This document shows, piece by piece, positions 13,959 through 29,097 of a stretch of 64,000 nt of DNA. The notes below the pieces were generated by a model that saw nothing but the letters and a program-made list of their open reading frames with translations, did no database searches and had not been told where the DNA came from. The DNA is taken from the NCBI GenBank assembly GCA_034766995.1, contig CM068322.1, positions 19,781,745 through 19,845,744 on the forward strand, read 5' to 3'. Each line of letters starts with the position of its first letter. Position 1 is the stretch's first letter. The stretch comes from Acanthacorydalis orientalis. Its lineage: Eukaryota; Arthropoda; Insecta; Megaloptera; Corydalidae. A program made the position numbers and the translations under genes.

Positions 13959-14108
13959 CCAATGAACAGATGGGATAAGGATATTAAAAACTTTCTTGGA
14001 AAACTATGGAAAAGAGAGGCACTGAATCGAACTAAATGGAAAATCATGGAAGGGGCCTTTATCCAGCAGTGGATTAACAGGGGCTGAAGATGATGATGAT
14101 GATGATGT
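13956..14108 (+). mobile_element. 5'-truncated LINE 3' end (RTE-like reverse transcriptase tail)
   Basis: The plus-strand frame from 13956 to the TGA at 14085-14087 encodes a sequence of the type that ends many insect LINE polyproteins: RWDKDIKN, then W-KREALNRTKW, then FIQQWINRG and stop. The stop is followed at once by an (ATG/GAT)n tail of about six units, the usual 3' signature of RTE-type elements, and then a (TA)n tract. Only about 44 C-terminal codons remain, as expected from 5' truncation on insertion. Clade assignment beyond RTE-like is not possible from so short a piece. Confidence 0.75.
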
Positions 14109-14119
14109 ATATATATATA

Positions 14120-14167
<48 letters not shown>

Positions 14168-14285
14168 TTCTAAGTATTTAAATAATATTGTTGTCTCAGA
14201 TCGTTAATGAATAAAAAGATAAATGTAATTTACTAGAAATTAGATTAATATTCCTATTTTATGAATATAGTAACATAAAATTACA

Positions 14286-17200
14286 TTAATTAAAATCCAA
14301 TCCAGTTCCTTCGAGATGTTCTTCAGTCCATTTATCAAATTTCTGTATCATTTCTTCTGACATGTAATTCTTCCAATCGCCGACTTGTCCTTTTCGAATA
14401 AAATCATAACCAACTTTTTCCATACGATTCTCACCATGAATTTGTTCAAGAATCGGTTTTATATTAACTGCTTTATTCTTTTTCATGTTTGAAAAACTTG
14501 TGTAATTTTCCAGTTCAATCATTTGATCATTAGTAAGTGTTTTTCCTAAAAAGTCAGCTATTTTAATAATATGGCCAGTCTGATCTTTTTTTATATCTTC
14601 GTATTTAAGAAACAATATGTTTGGGTCATTTCTTCTGTTCCAGAAACCAAGAACATGGTTCCATACAGGTGCTATTGGTGTTTTGTCAGCCAAGAATAAT
14701 TCACAAAAATCATTAAACGTCGTATTTATGTTATGTACAAGAATTAAGTAATGGTAATAAGACACACACATGTCTTTTGGGTTTCTTGCTACGTAAACGA
14801 GCTAAAATCAAATAAATGATATTCTTTTCATTCTATTTCATTTCGAAATTGAATAACTGCCAAAAAAATTGTTACTAAGAGTTGATAATACGATAAAATA
14901 GTATCATTTACATATTTAATATTAACATTCACTTACTTTTGGTTTAACTTCTTCTAATTCACGGGGTAATAAATGATATGGTAAGTGTGATTTTATGTAT
15001 CTAGGCGATTCTAAATTTTCAACAAATTTTACAGAATCTCCATAAGAACTCATAAACTTATCGTTATTGATCAATACCGATGATAATCTAAAAACAATAT
15101 AATTTTCATTAATATTCTCATATTATCATTTTATATTCTCTTATAATTAGTGGTATTAATCTATTTATCAAACTTAAAATACAATTAGCAACAGATAATT
15201 TTATCAAGTATGCTTTTTCAAAATCAAAAAAATGTTACTATTTTTAACAATGACTGATTTAAATTTTGCTCAATCATCTCATCATTTTACTAAATTTCTA
15301 AATTAGTATGTTTTTATGTAAAAGTTGAGACAGTATATTGATTTGTAGATGAATATGTGTATTGAATTTCATAGATATGTATTTATATATATATTTTTTT
15401 CACTAAGTTGTTTGCAAAATTCTTAATATAATTTTTTTTTCGTGAGTTAACAAATGGAAGGTATACATTAATATCAAGATTATTTAAAGATTATGGCAGT
15501 CTTTTTCAATTATTTTAAAAATTAAAATTCGAAAGAAAAACCTACATTATTTTTAAACACAAAAATGATGTCCATTATCTATGATTATTTAAGAATTTTA
15601 TAAAAATTACCTATAAAATCAAGTATAATCGGCATATGATTACTTAAGACAGAAATGTACATGTATTACTTATTTGAGTTGTTCCCCTCCACGGAAATCT
15701 TTAGTAAAATGCGAAAATATGTAATAAAACTGAAAAACGCTATGCCTTGACCATAAACTTTCAGATGAAAGAAAATTATTTCGCGTACAAATTCTTTAGA
15801 ATTCCGTCCATACATAATTATATCAATCTCATAAATTAATCCTAATATATCTCTTAAAAAATACTAAAAGTAATCAATGTAACACTATTATTTCACAAAC
15901 AACCAAATATTTCTATATCAGAGAATTATCTGCCCATGCTCGAAATTTTTAAATAGCTAAAAACTACATTCATACAATATTAACAAATATAATAATCATT
16001 CATAGATATTTTAAAAAATAAACATAAACATACATCATTTTAAAAATATCTAAAATTTAAAGAAAATATTAAGAAAATTATTAATAGAAAATTTTTGAAT
16101 TTCACACCTGTCATTACAATATTTACATATATCAATAAGAATTATTGAAATTAATTAAAAAATACTAAGTCGTACGGTATATAACTTTGGTTTATATTAG
16201 GTTGGTGCAAAAATAATTGGGGTTTTTATCATTTTAAGTTTGGCGACAATTTTTTAAGTTACCGTTATCTTTTGTTATAGTCATGTGATACATCATTCTA
16301 AATAATAAAATTAGCACTACTGATTTTTTTTTACTGATTGAAATTAAATGAACCAGCTTATGAAACCTTACCTCACCCACTTTATTCTCCGGATCAATCT
16401 TCAACAGATTATCATTTTTTAAAACATTTAAGTAATTTCCTACGAGAGAAGGTTTTCAAAGATCAAGCATCATCTCAAAACGTTTTCGATGAATTCGTTA
16501 ATTCCAAGACTCCAGAATTCTATCTCGTAGAAATAAACAAACTTGTTTCCCGTTGAGAGAAATGTGTGCAGGTCAATAGTCTTTATTTTGATTAATAAAT
16601 ATAAATTTTAACTGATATATGCATCTTTATACTCGATACGTAAAAACCCCAATTATTTTTGCACCAACCTAATAGAACAAGATACAATAAAAGACGAAGC
16701 TAATAAACGTAAATGGCAACTTTTGCTGACTAATAATAAATAAATTTTATGTAACATAATAAATGCATCTTTATTTGTTTCAATCAATTAAATGACGACA
16801 TAAAAACATTCAAAACTTCGAAAAGTTTATATAATTCGTAAAATTGAATCATTATTTTAAGAACATACTTTTATAAGAAAATCATCCGAATGAATGGAAT
16901 TCTCTGGATTTGTTTAATTTGGTCGGCATTAAAGTGTCGCTCGTGATTATAAACTTTTAGAAGACAAAAAAAAATACAATGAAAATATTTAGTATATAGT
17001 AGTCATTAAATAATTTATGTATTTGAATATGGCAGGTGAATCATTTTAATTGATTTGTTAGTAAAAATAAAAAGAGAATGTTCATAAAAAATCAGAAATA
17101 TTAAAACTGCTCTTGTAGAAAGAGGAATGCTGGTTTTGTACAGATATGTACAGTAATTTGAAATAAGATTCATTTGAGAACCATTATACTAACAAGCTTT

Positions 17201-18113
17201 TATTAAATAAAATTTATGTCTAACAATAATCAAACACATGAGTTATATCGTCACATAAGCCAGCTAAGCTCTATGAGAAGCTGAATAGACAGTTCCTATC
17301 AATAAGCAAAAAACACAAACATCCAGACTGAACAAACACCGAATCGAAAACCTATATAAAGAAATACATATTTAGATTTAAGCAGATTTCTTATAATTAC
17401 ATTTGTAAACATCTATGTAAATTTATAATAAAGTCCACTTGTGTTTTTTAAAAGGAAGTTTCCGTTTCACGAAAATAAAACTCAGCGCATACAAAATTAT
17501 CTCATTGATTATATACACAGACGTATTTAAATAAGAATAGATACGCATACTTACTCTAGCAACGGCGTTCGCAAATGTTGAATTACTTTCGCTTTTTCAT
17601 AGTCAAGGTCGTTACCAATAAGCCAAACCATTTCTTGCGTCCAAGTCGAGCCTGTAAGAAATAAACCTATATAGAAACCACGCTCAAGACAGAGTACAGA
17701 AGAAATGGATAGCTCTATTGGTACTTTCACATTAATTTGTTTATTTACACTTTCTTTTTCGTATAAATCTGACATATCAGTCAATAGCCGTGAAAGCGTA
17801 AGCCGAAACGAAGAAAATACTCATAAGATGTAATTCTATACTTAGAAAAAAAAACTGCACGTCAATTTGCAATAGTGAAACGAATGTCAATGTACATATA
17901 AATAAATAGCGTATTAGATTTCTGTCATAGGTGAGGAGAAATTTCATCAGTGACAAGATTTACGGTATTACCGATCGCTGTAACATTTAATGTAATCAAC
18001 AAAATTTAATTAATTAATTCGTTATTATTTCATTGAACGAAATGTGTTTTAATTAATGATACGCTGGTTTATGATCTTTCGTTAATAAAAATACAACTTT
18101 CATATTATGAATG

Positions 18114-18173
<60 letters not shown>

Positions 18174-20835
18174 GAAACAAAAACCTCTTCTTATGTCACT
18201 TTGAACATTTAAATTTAATAAGAAGATATCAATATATTTATGTTCCTTTAAAACATTGTCTTATATTAAAATTGAAATGAAATTCTTGAAAATATAAATT
18301 GTGTTCTTAAATGGAAAGAAAGCAATTTTAAATTAATAAGCTACAAATATTGCAAATACAGTTTGAATACAGACAATGTGGCTAAAATTACTTTCACATA
18401 TTCATTCATTCATTCTTTTCTCGACCCGCAAAATACACAAATACATTATAATTATCATTGATCATTTTTGATTATTGCTTAAACACATTTCGAAACGATG
18501 CCAAAATATTCAGATTAGTGATACTAAACGTTAAACTATTTCTAACGTTTAGTATCGCAACTTCATTCAAAATATTTTTAAATACAAATAATGAATAAAC
18601 TTTCATATGTGTGGATAATCAATAACAATAAAAAGACATCGTCTTATCGATAGATCATTATTTGATAAACTTCAGCCTTCGATTTCAAAAAATTAAGAAT
18701 AGACAATAAAATGATAGGATTGGCAATAATTAAATTATTGCAATGCATTAATCAGCGAACTATTATCTTTCTAACACTCAAAATATTAATTTTAAAATTT
18801 ATTACCAGTATTATCAATAGAGTAAAAACTGAACAAGACTGAACTGTATACTTACAAGAATACTAAAAAATAAAGCATAGAAAATATGTCCTATTAAAAA
18901 AATGTTTAGATTTACTTTAACAAATAAAAAATAACATGCAATAATAATAAGCAATTTACATAACACAACTCAATAATACGAAAATAGTACTGTTATTTTA
19001 TATAATAAATACAAAAAAATATATTAAGTTAATATATATATATATATAACGTTAATAACATGTATTAAGATAACATTTATAAAAGAACTCGTCGATCTAA
19101 CATTTATATTGAACAAATTTTATATATTTTTAAAAATGTGGCATGCACAAAGTTATAAAATTATAGATTTGAATATATTTCAAAAAAAAGACAAACGAAT
19201 CCATGTTTATAAATCCTTTTTATTAACTTCCTCCTATTGCAATTATATTCAATATCAATCATCAAGGCTAATATAAATAAAAATAATTTATAAAAAATGT
19301 TCTTTTGATTATTTTTTGAAATTGTGTCTTATTTTAGCACAAGAGACTTTAAAACATGTTAATTCTTTTTTTAACGAATCTATCAATTCTGTTATTTTTT
19401 CAGTAACACGTCATCTCTGTAAAGTATATATTGTATGAAATATTTTTTCTGTATATTAGTGCTCTGAAAATAATGACATCTGCAACAAAATATGCATAAG
19501 CAATAATCATAAATAATAAATAATCAGTGATCGCATATTTTTTATCTGAAAAAATATATAGTTTGTGAAGCAGTATAAAATTCATTTGAAAATATGAAAT
19601 AATCCTCAAAAAAATTCTTCCTTATAAAAAAAATCGATCTATCTGAATTTATATCTTATATGAACGTACTCTATTCTCATTTCTGTATTATTTTAATGAA
19701 TTGTTGAAATGGAACAAAATAGTTCAAATTATAGTACTGAAATTAATTCAACTAGGTTTAACATGTCTTCACAATAATTATATGTTTGCCTTAATTCAAG
19801 ATTAAAAAATGACTTTTTGTTGTCTCACGCAGATACTAATCTTCAGAACGAAATTCTGCTATCAACAGTAATTTACTCTTGAATGTACGATTAAGTAGAA
19901 AGTATTCTTTAAAAATACAATTATATAGAAAAATCTCATTTCTTCATACACATCAAAAATGACAAATAAAAATATTAAATGTTTCATTCATATTCTATTT
20001 AAATATATATAACAATAAAATAAATTTTAAATAAATGTCATCTTAAAACTAATTTTCAAAATGGCATATGTCTTTTTTAAATCCAAACAAATACTATAAA
20101 TAGAATATATTATTAAATTATTAAGAAAGTAAACTTTAACATGATTTTTTCAATTTAGTAATATTAAACTTTTTTAAATTCATAAATTATCTATTAATAA
20201 AAAAGAACATAAATAATGAATATATATATATATATTAAGTAATAAAAAGTATTTTTAATATGATCTCTCGAGAAAGTCTTTTAACAATAAATGTGTTAAA
20301 AAATTATATAATTTATTTTTATATATGAAAAATCAGTGAAATAGAAATAAATAAGAGTGTAATTAAATTGCTTACTCAATGAATTATTAAACAAAAAAAA
20401 AACTTATGAATAATTAAGTTAGATCATTTCGCATTTTTTTATTCTACATATATTTATATTTTTGAAATTAAACTTGTCTCAAAACTAATTAATAAACATC
20501 TACTTAAATAAAAGTAGTTTCAAAACGCCTACAGTACTGAATTTCTAATATCGAATACCTCTTAAAATAAAACTATTTATACTCCATTTACCGATATACG
20601 GATTTATTTAAAATCAATCTGTAAAAATTAATTCTAAGAAAACATACCTTATGTGAAAGTCCATCCATAAATTGTATTATTTCGTAATAATTTGAAAGTG
20701 AAAATTGCAATAACATTTTTTATTCATTAATTATGTAAAATAGAGTTAGAAAATGGAATTATCTTTGCAAAACATACCAAATTTTAAAAACGCTTTCTTT
20801 TCGTATTAAATTTATTTTCTGCACATTTTAAATTC

Positions 20836-20888
<53 letters not shown>

Positions 20889-22530
20889 TTAAAAAATAAA
20901 TATTCTTGTCATATTTAAAAACAAAAACTATCATTTAAATCACTTATTTGAGTATATTTTTTACTTATTTCTCGATTTTATTTAGAGCGTATAATCTGAA
21001 CATATTACTTATTAAAAATACAATTTCAAATTCAAAACAATATTGAAATGTAAAATATTTCAAAATCAAAATAAAATTTAACTTATTTTATTCATACAGA
21101 TTGTTAAAACGTTGATCATTTAAATCAATAGGTATTAAAAATATATAGAACTTCATTTGTATTTTTCACAGATATTCTATATAATATAAAAAAAATAATG
21201 AGACTATATTAAAAAAAGAATTTTATCTTAAATTATTTGTTTAAACATTATATGACGTTTAAAGTAATTCCCTTAGGATTTAATAAATTCAGAAATACTT
21301 TCATCATTTAAAACAAACTAAAAAATATTTTTCAGATAATTATATTCAGTAAATGTTTTCAGCAAATTTAATAACTTGAATTCCAATTATACATATTATT
21401 TTAAATTTCACTCTCTATTTAGTAGGTACAATTATTAGAAAATAATATCTAAATTATAAAAGGAATGAAAATTTTAGATGTTTTGTTATTATTTAAGTTG
21501 TTATAATTATCAAAAAACTTTTTGAAAGATAATGGAAAAGTAATTTAATTAAAATAAGACATTAGCTAATACATATTTACTTGTCAGGTTTCTAGAAAAA
21601 AGTAAGACGATTCATACTGTACTTTTTCAAAAGCCCATGCCCTTTAGTGACCTTAACTCGTATACGACAAATTGGAATTAAAAAATAGAGAAAAGCGAAA
21701 AGAAGGAAAAATTAACAATATTAACCAGATTCGCTATTTTTAATTTATACTAAATATTATTACAAAAATAGAATTCTTATATTTATTTCACAGACCCGGT
21801 GTGTTTTGGTCTCATTGTATTAAATCCAATGAAAGTTATTTTTAAGTTTCGTTAAATAAATTAGATAAAATTATAATATTAATATAATATTATAACTTCT
21901 ATACATTAACTGAAATACAGTCATCCAAAAAAAAAGAATTACAAGTAAATTTCTAAACATTAATAACTATAGAAATTATTTTTAGAATATTTTTCCGTAC
22001 TTCTAGAGTACGCCAAGCACATATTTAATACACCTATAACTATCTGTATCTTTAAACAATCCACTGCATTAAATAAAACTACTTTTTCATTTTATTTATA
22101 TTATTAAAATCACAAGATATAACTTTTATCACTCTTATTAAGAAATAAAATATTTTTAACAGAAATATAATTTACCAATTTATATATAATTGTATTCAGA
22201 TGATTAAATTAATAGTTAATTCAGACCAGTTGTATTAAATTTTATTATAATTATATAAAAATGCATACCTGTTCTTGGTAAACTAACCAACCAAATATCA
22301 TCTTCACATACTTTCATATCAAGTATTCTATCACCAATTTCTGAATATTTTGGCGATAACATTACTTTTCCTGGATTTACTTCTATCAACGGCCCAGGAA
22401 ATCCAAAAACAGAATCTAGTTTCTGAGCCATCGAACCTTGGAGTGGGGAGTAGCTCAAATACATTTTTGTCTGTAAGTTATATAATTTAAAAAAATATTT
22501 TTTAAAAAAACATTTTACATATATATACTC

Positions 22531-22597
<67 letters not shown>

Positions 22598-22977
22598 TAG
22601 ATAGATGAATATTATATACACGTGTGTTTGTATACATGAGTAGGTAAATTATATTTTAAATACCATTGAGAAATATATTTATTTTTAATTTATATGATAA
22701 TTTCACATAATTTGTTATAACAGAACAAATTAAGTTTTTCATACTAGATTTATTTAATATTTTCACATTTATTCAATATTATTTCTCCGAACATATATTC
22801 TTATTTTTTATTCTTGTCTAACTTTTCAGTTATAATCGTTGTTTATTTTTTCATGTATAAACATATTAACATATATTTATTACATTATATTTATTACATA
22901 ATAAATATAACCGAAATAATAAATAAAGCACGATAGATATAAACTAAGTATTTATACTTACAGCCATAGTTAAAATA
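14286..22977 (-). CDS. Cytosolic sulfotransferase (SULT family), complete, five exons
   Basis: Complete sulfotransferase of 323 residues. Exons on the minus strand: 22972-22977 (Met-Ala only), 22269-22470, 17555-17651, 14937-15087 and 14286-14801. The lengths sum to 972 nt and every phase agrees. The PAPS loop is LPRTGSTW, with Arg in place of the common Lys. VARNPKD begins the last exon (3'-phosphate binding), and RKGQVGDWKNY near the C-terminus is the GxxGDWK loop. The 6-nt coding part of exon 1 is inferred from a good donor (GTAAGT) at 22971 and an acceptor at 22471; starting instead at the Met of 22464 would lose only four residues. Intron positions match the left sulfotransferase. Introns are long (4.6 kb and 2.5 kb), and the latter contains a mariner remnant. 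Substrate unknown. Confidence 0.9.
16197..16672 (+). mobile_element. Internally deleted mariner, C-terminal half retained
   Basis: Near-perfect inverted ends (TTAGGTTGGTGCAAAAATAA on each strand) with TA just outside both. The plus-strand frame at 16338-16556 reads the C-terminal part of a mariner transposase, including YSPDQSSTDYHF (the last catalytic Asp of DD34D) and LVSRWEKCV in a short run-on. The helix-turn-helix region and the first catalytic Asp are gone. The element lies in an intron of the second sulfotransferase. Its terminal repeats are better preserved than those at 10.1 kb, suggesting a younger insertion or a different subfamily. Confidence 0.9.
18121..18170. repeat. (TA)n microsatellite
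   Basis: About 25 uninterrupted TA units in the 4.6-kb intron of the second sulfotransferase. Confidence 0.95.
18520..18556. repeat. Perfect 13-bp inverted repeat, 11-nt loop
   Basis: GATACTAAACGTT and AACGTTTAGTATC flank an 11-nt loop. It sits just downstream of a copy of the dispersed TGATCATTTTTGATTATTG repeat and inside a sulfotransferase intron. It could be the end of a miniature element; I found no target duplication. Confidence 0.8.
22519..22593. repeat. (TA)n microsatellite
   Basis: About 75 bp of TA with one CTCG interruption, in the first intron of the second sulfotransferase, about 50 bp 5' of its second exon. Confidence 0.95.
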
Positions 22978-23263
22978 ATAAATAAAATACGAATTGTCGA
23001 ATAGAAATTGTTTGCTGGACAAGAACACTTTACAAACTGAGCTAGTGAAAACTTTTCATATTATAATAAACCACTTTCTACCAAAACCCCACTTCGACGA
23101 ACATGTGGATTGTCAATATTAATATCTGTATAATAATCTTAACTGACGGTTTATATTCAAAGGTAGCCACATAGCACATATATTTTTGTGTTATTAATCG
23201 TATATGTAAAATATAAATGCGATATTCATTACACATACACAGCATACATGCATACATACAAAC

Positions 23264-23268
<5 letters not shown>

Positions 23269-23335
<67 letters not shown>
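23269..23335. repeat. (TA)n microsatellite
   Basis: About 67 bp of TA with one TGTA interruption, upstream of the second sulfotransferase. Confidence 0.95.
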
Positions 23336-24527
23336 TAGAAATCTAAGAGATTGTTAAGTATAAGCTTTCATGATCAACAGAATTTTTAAACATTACTTTC
23401 GGAGAATGAATTCACTAATTAATCAGTTATTACGCAATACAAATGAAACGGGCATAACTATAATAGGTATAAAAAAAACCTTTGAATTTATAGTTTTCTA
23501 TTTCAAAGTTTAATTACAATAAAAAAAAAACATAAAAAACACTTTTTGTAAACAATTAAATATTATTTAGACGAATTATATATAATTATATTCGTCATTA
23601 AATACTGCAAAAAATATATAAAAACAAGTTATTGTGCAAAAAGTGTTGAGTACAATTTCTAAACCACATTTCTGATACTTCTTTAACTAAAAAATAAACA
23701 TAATTTAAAATATAGTTCCCGCAATTTACTCTTAAAATGTGACATATAATTTTCACGTAATACATAAATATTTGTTTCTTTTTAATTGTTCAAACAACTT
23801 AAGATATAATAATTTTATCTTTCAGTAAAAGATGAAGGCTATTTGTTATTAATTCGATCCATAAATTATTTATTTTTTACAGATTGTTATATAAAATATT
23901 ATAAATATAAAGTTATAAATAAATTATTTTTATTAACTATCAAAACATGAAGTTATCTTCCATGTGTTACAATGGTTAAAATAATTGTGAATATAACTGC
24001 TTAGGACAGCAATTTCAATTGCAAGAATATTCTCTTTTTATTCTTTGATGAAAGGCTTTTACTATTGAAAGTTATCATGAGAATGGAATTTAAATTCAAA
24101 CATTTCTATTATAATTTATATAAATTTTTATATTATTTTTTGATTAAATTCCGACCATATTGGACAGAGGACAAATGATTTAAATAAAATCGATTCAACT
24201 GTACTCAGTTTTAGTTTCTTGAAAAGTAATTTTTGTTCCTCTAAAAAGTTTAATTGTTGATATTTATTATCAACAAAGGCTAACTAATAAGCGATTGTGT
24301 TAAGTGCTAAAAAAATATTCAATAGTGCAAAAATAATTTTATAGACTTTACTGAATTGTTTTTTGAATTAAAGTTTAAAATTTATTCCAAAGAAATTTAA
24401 CTTTTTTAAAAATTATTCGCGCCTGAGTTTATTTTTTAAACACATTCATGCAATATAGAATTTGTAGAAATATTCTTACATACTCATAATAGTTAATATG
24501 GAATTCATTTTTTAACAGAGATATATC

Positions 24528-24578
<51 letters not shown>

Positions 24579-24868
24579 CTAACTCTGCTTAGGTATATTA
24601 TTTGAGGTTGAATTTTAACACTTTTTTAGATCCTGAACAGAAAACAAGAATACTAATAGCTGAAATAGCATTAACATGTTTTATTTATAAATATAAGATG
24701 CGGATGATATTACTAACTTAGGACTTTCAAGTTTAGATTATAAATTGATTAATATGAATTTTTTCAAGTTAAAATGGTGATAAACTACATATATACTTAT
24801 TTTTTTAAAGCTGTTATGTAAAAAGTGGTTCTAGTTTCCAATAAATTTTAATGCTTGTAAAAGATACT

Positions 24869-24871
<3 letters not shown>

Positions 24872-24942
<71 letters not shown>
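24872..24942. repeat. (TA)n microsatellite
   Basis: About 70 bp of TA preceded by GTGTG, intergenic. Confidence 0.95.
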
Positions 24943-24947
<5 letters not shown>

Positions 24948-25876
24948 TGCTGTAAAATAAATTCTGCTGAATGTTATCTTAATATTAAAATATCCTTCTT
25001 AAAGATCTGTAACAGTTATTCAAAATGTAAACAATTTCAAATTACTTCTTTGATTCTATTTTTACTATTGTTGTTAGTAATAAAATTAGATATAAAATAA
25101 CATAAATATTTGAAACATATTACAAAATGGATAATTGTATGTAAATAAATATATAAATACATATTTATTAATAAAAATACATAAGGACAAAGATTATTCA
25201 ATTAAAAAATTACAAGTTTTCAATGCAGTGGTTACAATTTTAAGCAAAAAGATATAGTTGAGTACTTTTTACACAAAAGACTAACCCTGTATAAAAAAAA
25301 ATCTTGTAGTTTTTCCCTATAAAATTGTGACAGTAAAGATTGAAATATAAAGAAATGTAATAAACATGAACAAGATACAAAATAAATTCTTCATAACTGA
25401 TATTAACTATTTTCTACTTAGTTTGTTAAATTGATTATCAAATCAATTAGTATTGAAATGCCTGTAAATAACCATAAAAAATGATCAATAATCATTAACT
25501 GAACATTTTTGATCAGGATTGTTTTGGTAATTTGTGGGGTAAAACAAATTTAGTTGTGAAACAAATTAATATACTGGTTAAATAAATATTAATATTTTAA
25601 CAGTGTATATTTTTACCTACAAATAGTAACAAATAAAAAATACAGTACATAAAGTACATTTATTTTTCATAAAATAGCACCATTCTTATTGTTAATTTGA
25701 AGTTAATCAATTAAAAATGCCAATAATATACATACATCAATATACATTATATACAAAAGTCTAAAAAATGTTTTCCTGAATAAAAAAATAAACATATTTT
25801 ACTTATGTTATACTTTACATTATTTCATAATACAAATCTTTCATGCAAGTCACTCTTCACTGTATAAAATCTTTTT

Positions 25877-27294
25877 TTAAGAACTTTTGCTTTCAGCGAC
25901 TACATCATATAAACCGCATACTCTGTTGGCTGGTACCGCTTTATCTGAAAAATTAGATTTTTGTTCAAAATTGCTCTACTTATTAATTTCAGTTTTTATA
26001 TTGAATAACAAAATATTACCAATCATTTTAGGATACGGTAAATTCAAATTATTCATGATTTCTACAAATTCTTCTAATGATTTTGTCAGTCGAGGATTAT
26101 ATAATTTTTCCTCTGCTACCGTTGTACTCATGACACCCTTATAATCATGTGCTGGATACAACTGAAAATTATCCGGTAACAAAAAAATACGTTCATGTAC
26201 AGACTTGTACAATGTTTCTGGATTTCCTTCTTGAAAATCGGTACGACCACAGCCACGAATCAATAAAGTATCACCGGTGAAGGCAATTCCCTAAAAATAA
26301 TATTATAATTACAAAGCAAATACTTTAAACAGCATTTGATTCAGTTTAGTTATTTAACAAAATACTGGTTTAAACTTCGTTTAATGAAATTCAAAGATAA
26401 GACAACGAATATCTTTTCCTTAATTAAGCTTATATTAATTTTCAATTTAATGCAATACATGTAAGCTTTAATTTTATTATACTTCTTCCATATTTTAATT
26501 TATTTGAATATACTATCTACCTGTTCACGACACACGTATGTAACACAACCGTTTGTATGGCCTGGTGTTGCCATGACATCAAGTAAATGCCTTCCTACAT
26601 TTATTTTATCACCATCATTAATATAAATATCTGCTTGGGCTCCACTTGCTTTTGATATAACACTTTTTACATTACTATCTAACTGTTTTAAGGAACCTGT
26701 ACCAGTTATATGATCAGCGTGCATGTGAGTATTTACTAAAATAGAGGATAAAATTAGACTACTACACAATTCATCAAAATTTAAATTAACCATTTTTTTA
26801 CAAAATATAATTTTATTTGAAAAATGTTCTTATTTATAATAAGCAACAAAATAAAAAATTGATTTAACTCTATCTGAATATTGTAAAAATGTAGATATTC
26901 ATGAACTGTATAATCAACAGGACTTTTACAATACTTACTGGCATATTTTAAATTAAGACCCAATTCTCGAATAATACGTATATCTCGAACAACCTGATCT
27001 AGTACAGGATCGATTAGAAGAGCCTCTCGTGACTTTGGGTCAGCCAGAAGGTACGTATATGTACTACTTCGAGTATCGAACAACTTAAATAAATTTTTAA
27101 ATACTTTTCTTTTAAAATATATACATTTTGTTAAATACATACATATTAATAAATAAATTTATACTTACTTGACGAAAAATAAAATCATTTGAGAACGACA
27201 CTGGAGCTGTCAGAGTATGCTCCATTCTTACCGCAATACGTATAAAAGCAGTTTTGGGTACGCGTGGTATTAAAGCTGATATTAAAAAAGCCAT
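25877..27294 (-). CDS. ETHE1: Persulfide dioxygenase ETHE1, mitochondrial
   Basis: Five exons on the minus strand, 27169-27294, 26939-27083, 26521-26735, 26020-26290 and 25877-25944, give 825 nt and 274 residues with all phases consistent. ETHE1 oxidises glutathione persulfide to sulfite in the mitochondrial sulfide-oxidation pathway. The metallo-beta-lactamase fold is clear: THMHADH (start of exon 3) supplies metal ligands, followed by [26 protein letters not shown] and PAHDYKG. The metal-binding His and Asp residues of the family are present. The N-terminus before RQLFD is basic and hydrophobic, compatible with a mitochondrial presequence. The final exon ends [15 protein letters not shown], as in animal ETHE1. 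No lesion is seen. Confidence 0.95.
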
Positions 27295-28688
<1,394 letters not shown>

Positions 28689-28935
28689 ATAAACTTTTCT
28701 AATAAAAAATTTACAACTTACATGTTACACAATTATTTGTGCGTGTAATTTGTTGGTTGATTGGTTATTGAGGTTTTAGACCGCTTCGACAGTTAAGATC
28801 ATTAGCGCCTGAATATAATTTGTTAATTTCTGTTATTTGTCAGGGGAAAGCAAACATCAGCGAGTGGGGGGCGAAGACCTCTCAGTGGATTGAGCGTAGT
28901 AACTAGGGAGCAGGACCCCCTGGTAATAATAATAA
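28689..28935 (+). repeat. GC-rich cassette, copy 2 (with AT-rich body type A)
   Basis: The GC-rich part at about 28845-28922 contains AGCGAGTGGGGGGCGAAG, GATTGAGCGTAGTAACTAGG and GACCCCCTGGTAATAATAAT. Upstream, AACTTTTCTAATAAAAAATT and TAATTTGTTAATTTCTGTTA match copy 1. Relative to copy 1, about 75 bp (including TTAGACCGCTTCGACAG) lie within the body here. The shared body plus cassette shows this is a real repeat unit of at least 160 bp. Confidence 0.75.
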
Positions 28936-29034
28936 ATATATTTAAATATCGAAACTTTTTTTATTTCACTTGTAAATTGCAAAATAACATTAAAACTTAA
29001 ATAGATTAAATCAAAATTCATATAAACATTAATA

Positions 29035-29036
<2 letters not shown>

Positions 29037-29086
<50 letters not shown>

Positions 29087-29097
29087 TATATATATAT
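29037..29097. repeat. (TA)n microsatellite
   Basis: About 60 bp of TA with one TGTACA interruption, between GC-rich copy 2 and the first ionotropic receptor. Confidence 0.93.

Larger units (their letters stand above)
22978..25876. other. Intergenic DNA between sulfotransferase and ETHE1, no gene seen
   Basis: The first 100 bp should contain the sulfotransferase promoter and 5' UTR; no box can be named with confidence. The remainder is A/T-rich with (TA)n at 23269-23335, 24529-24573 and 24872-24942. Apparent reading frames are TA translations or short and unconvincing. Confidence 0.65.
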
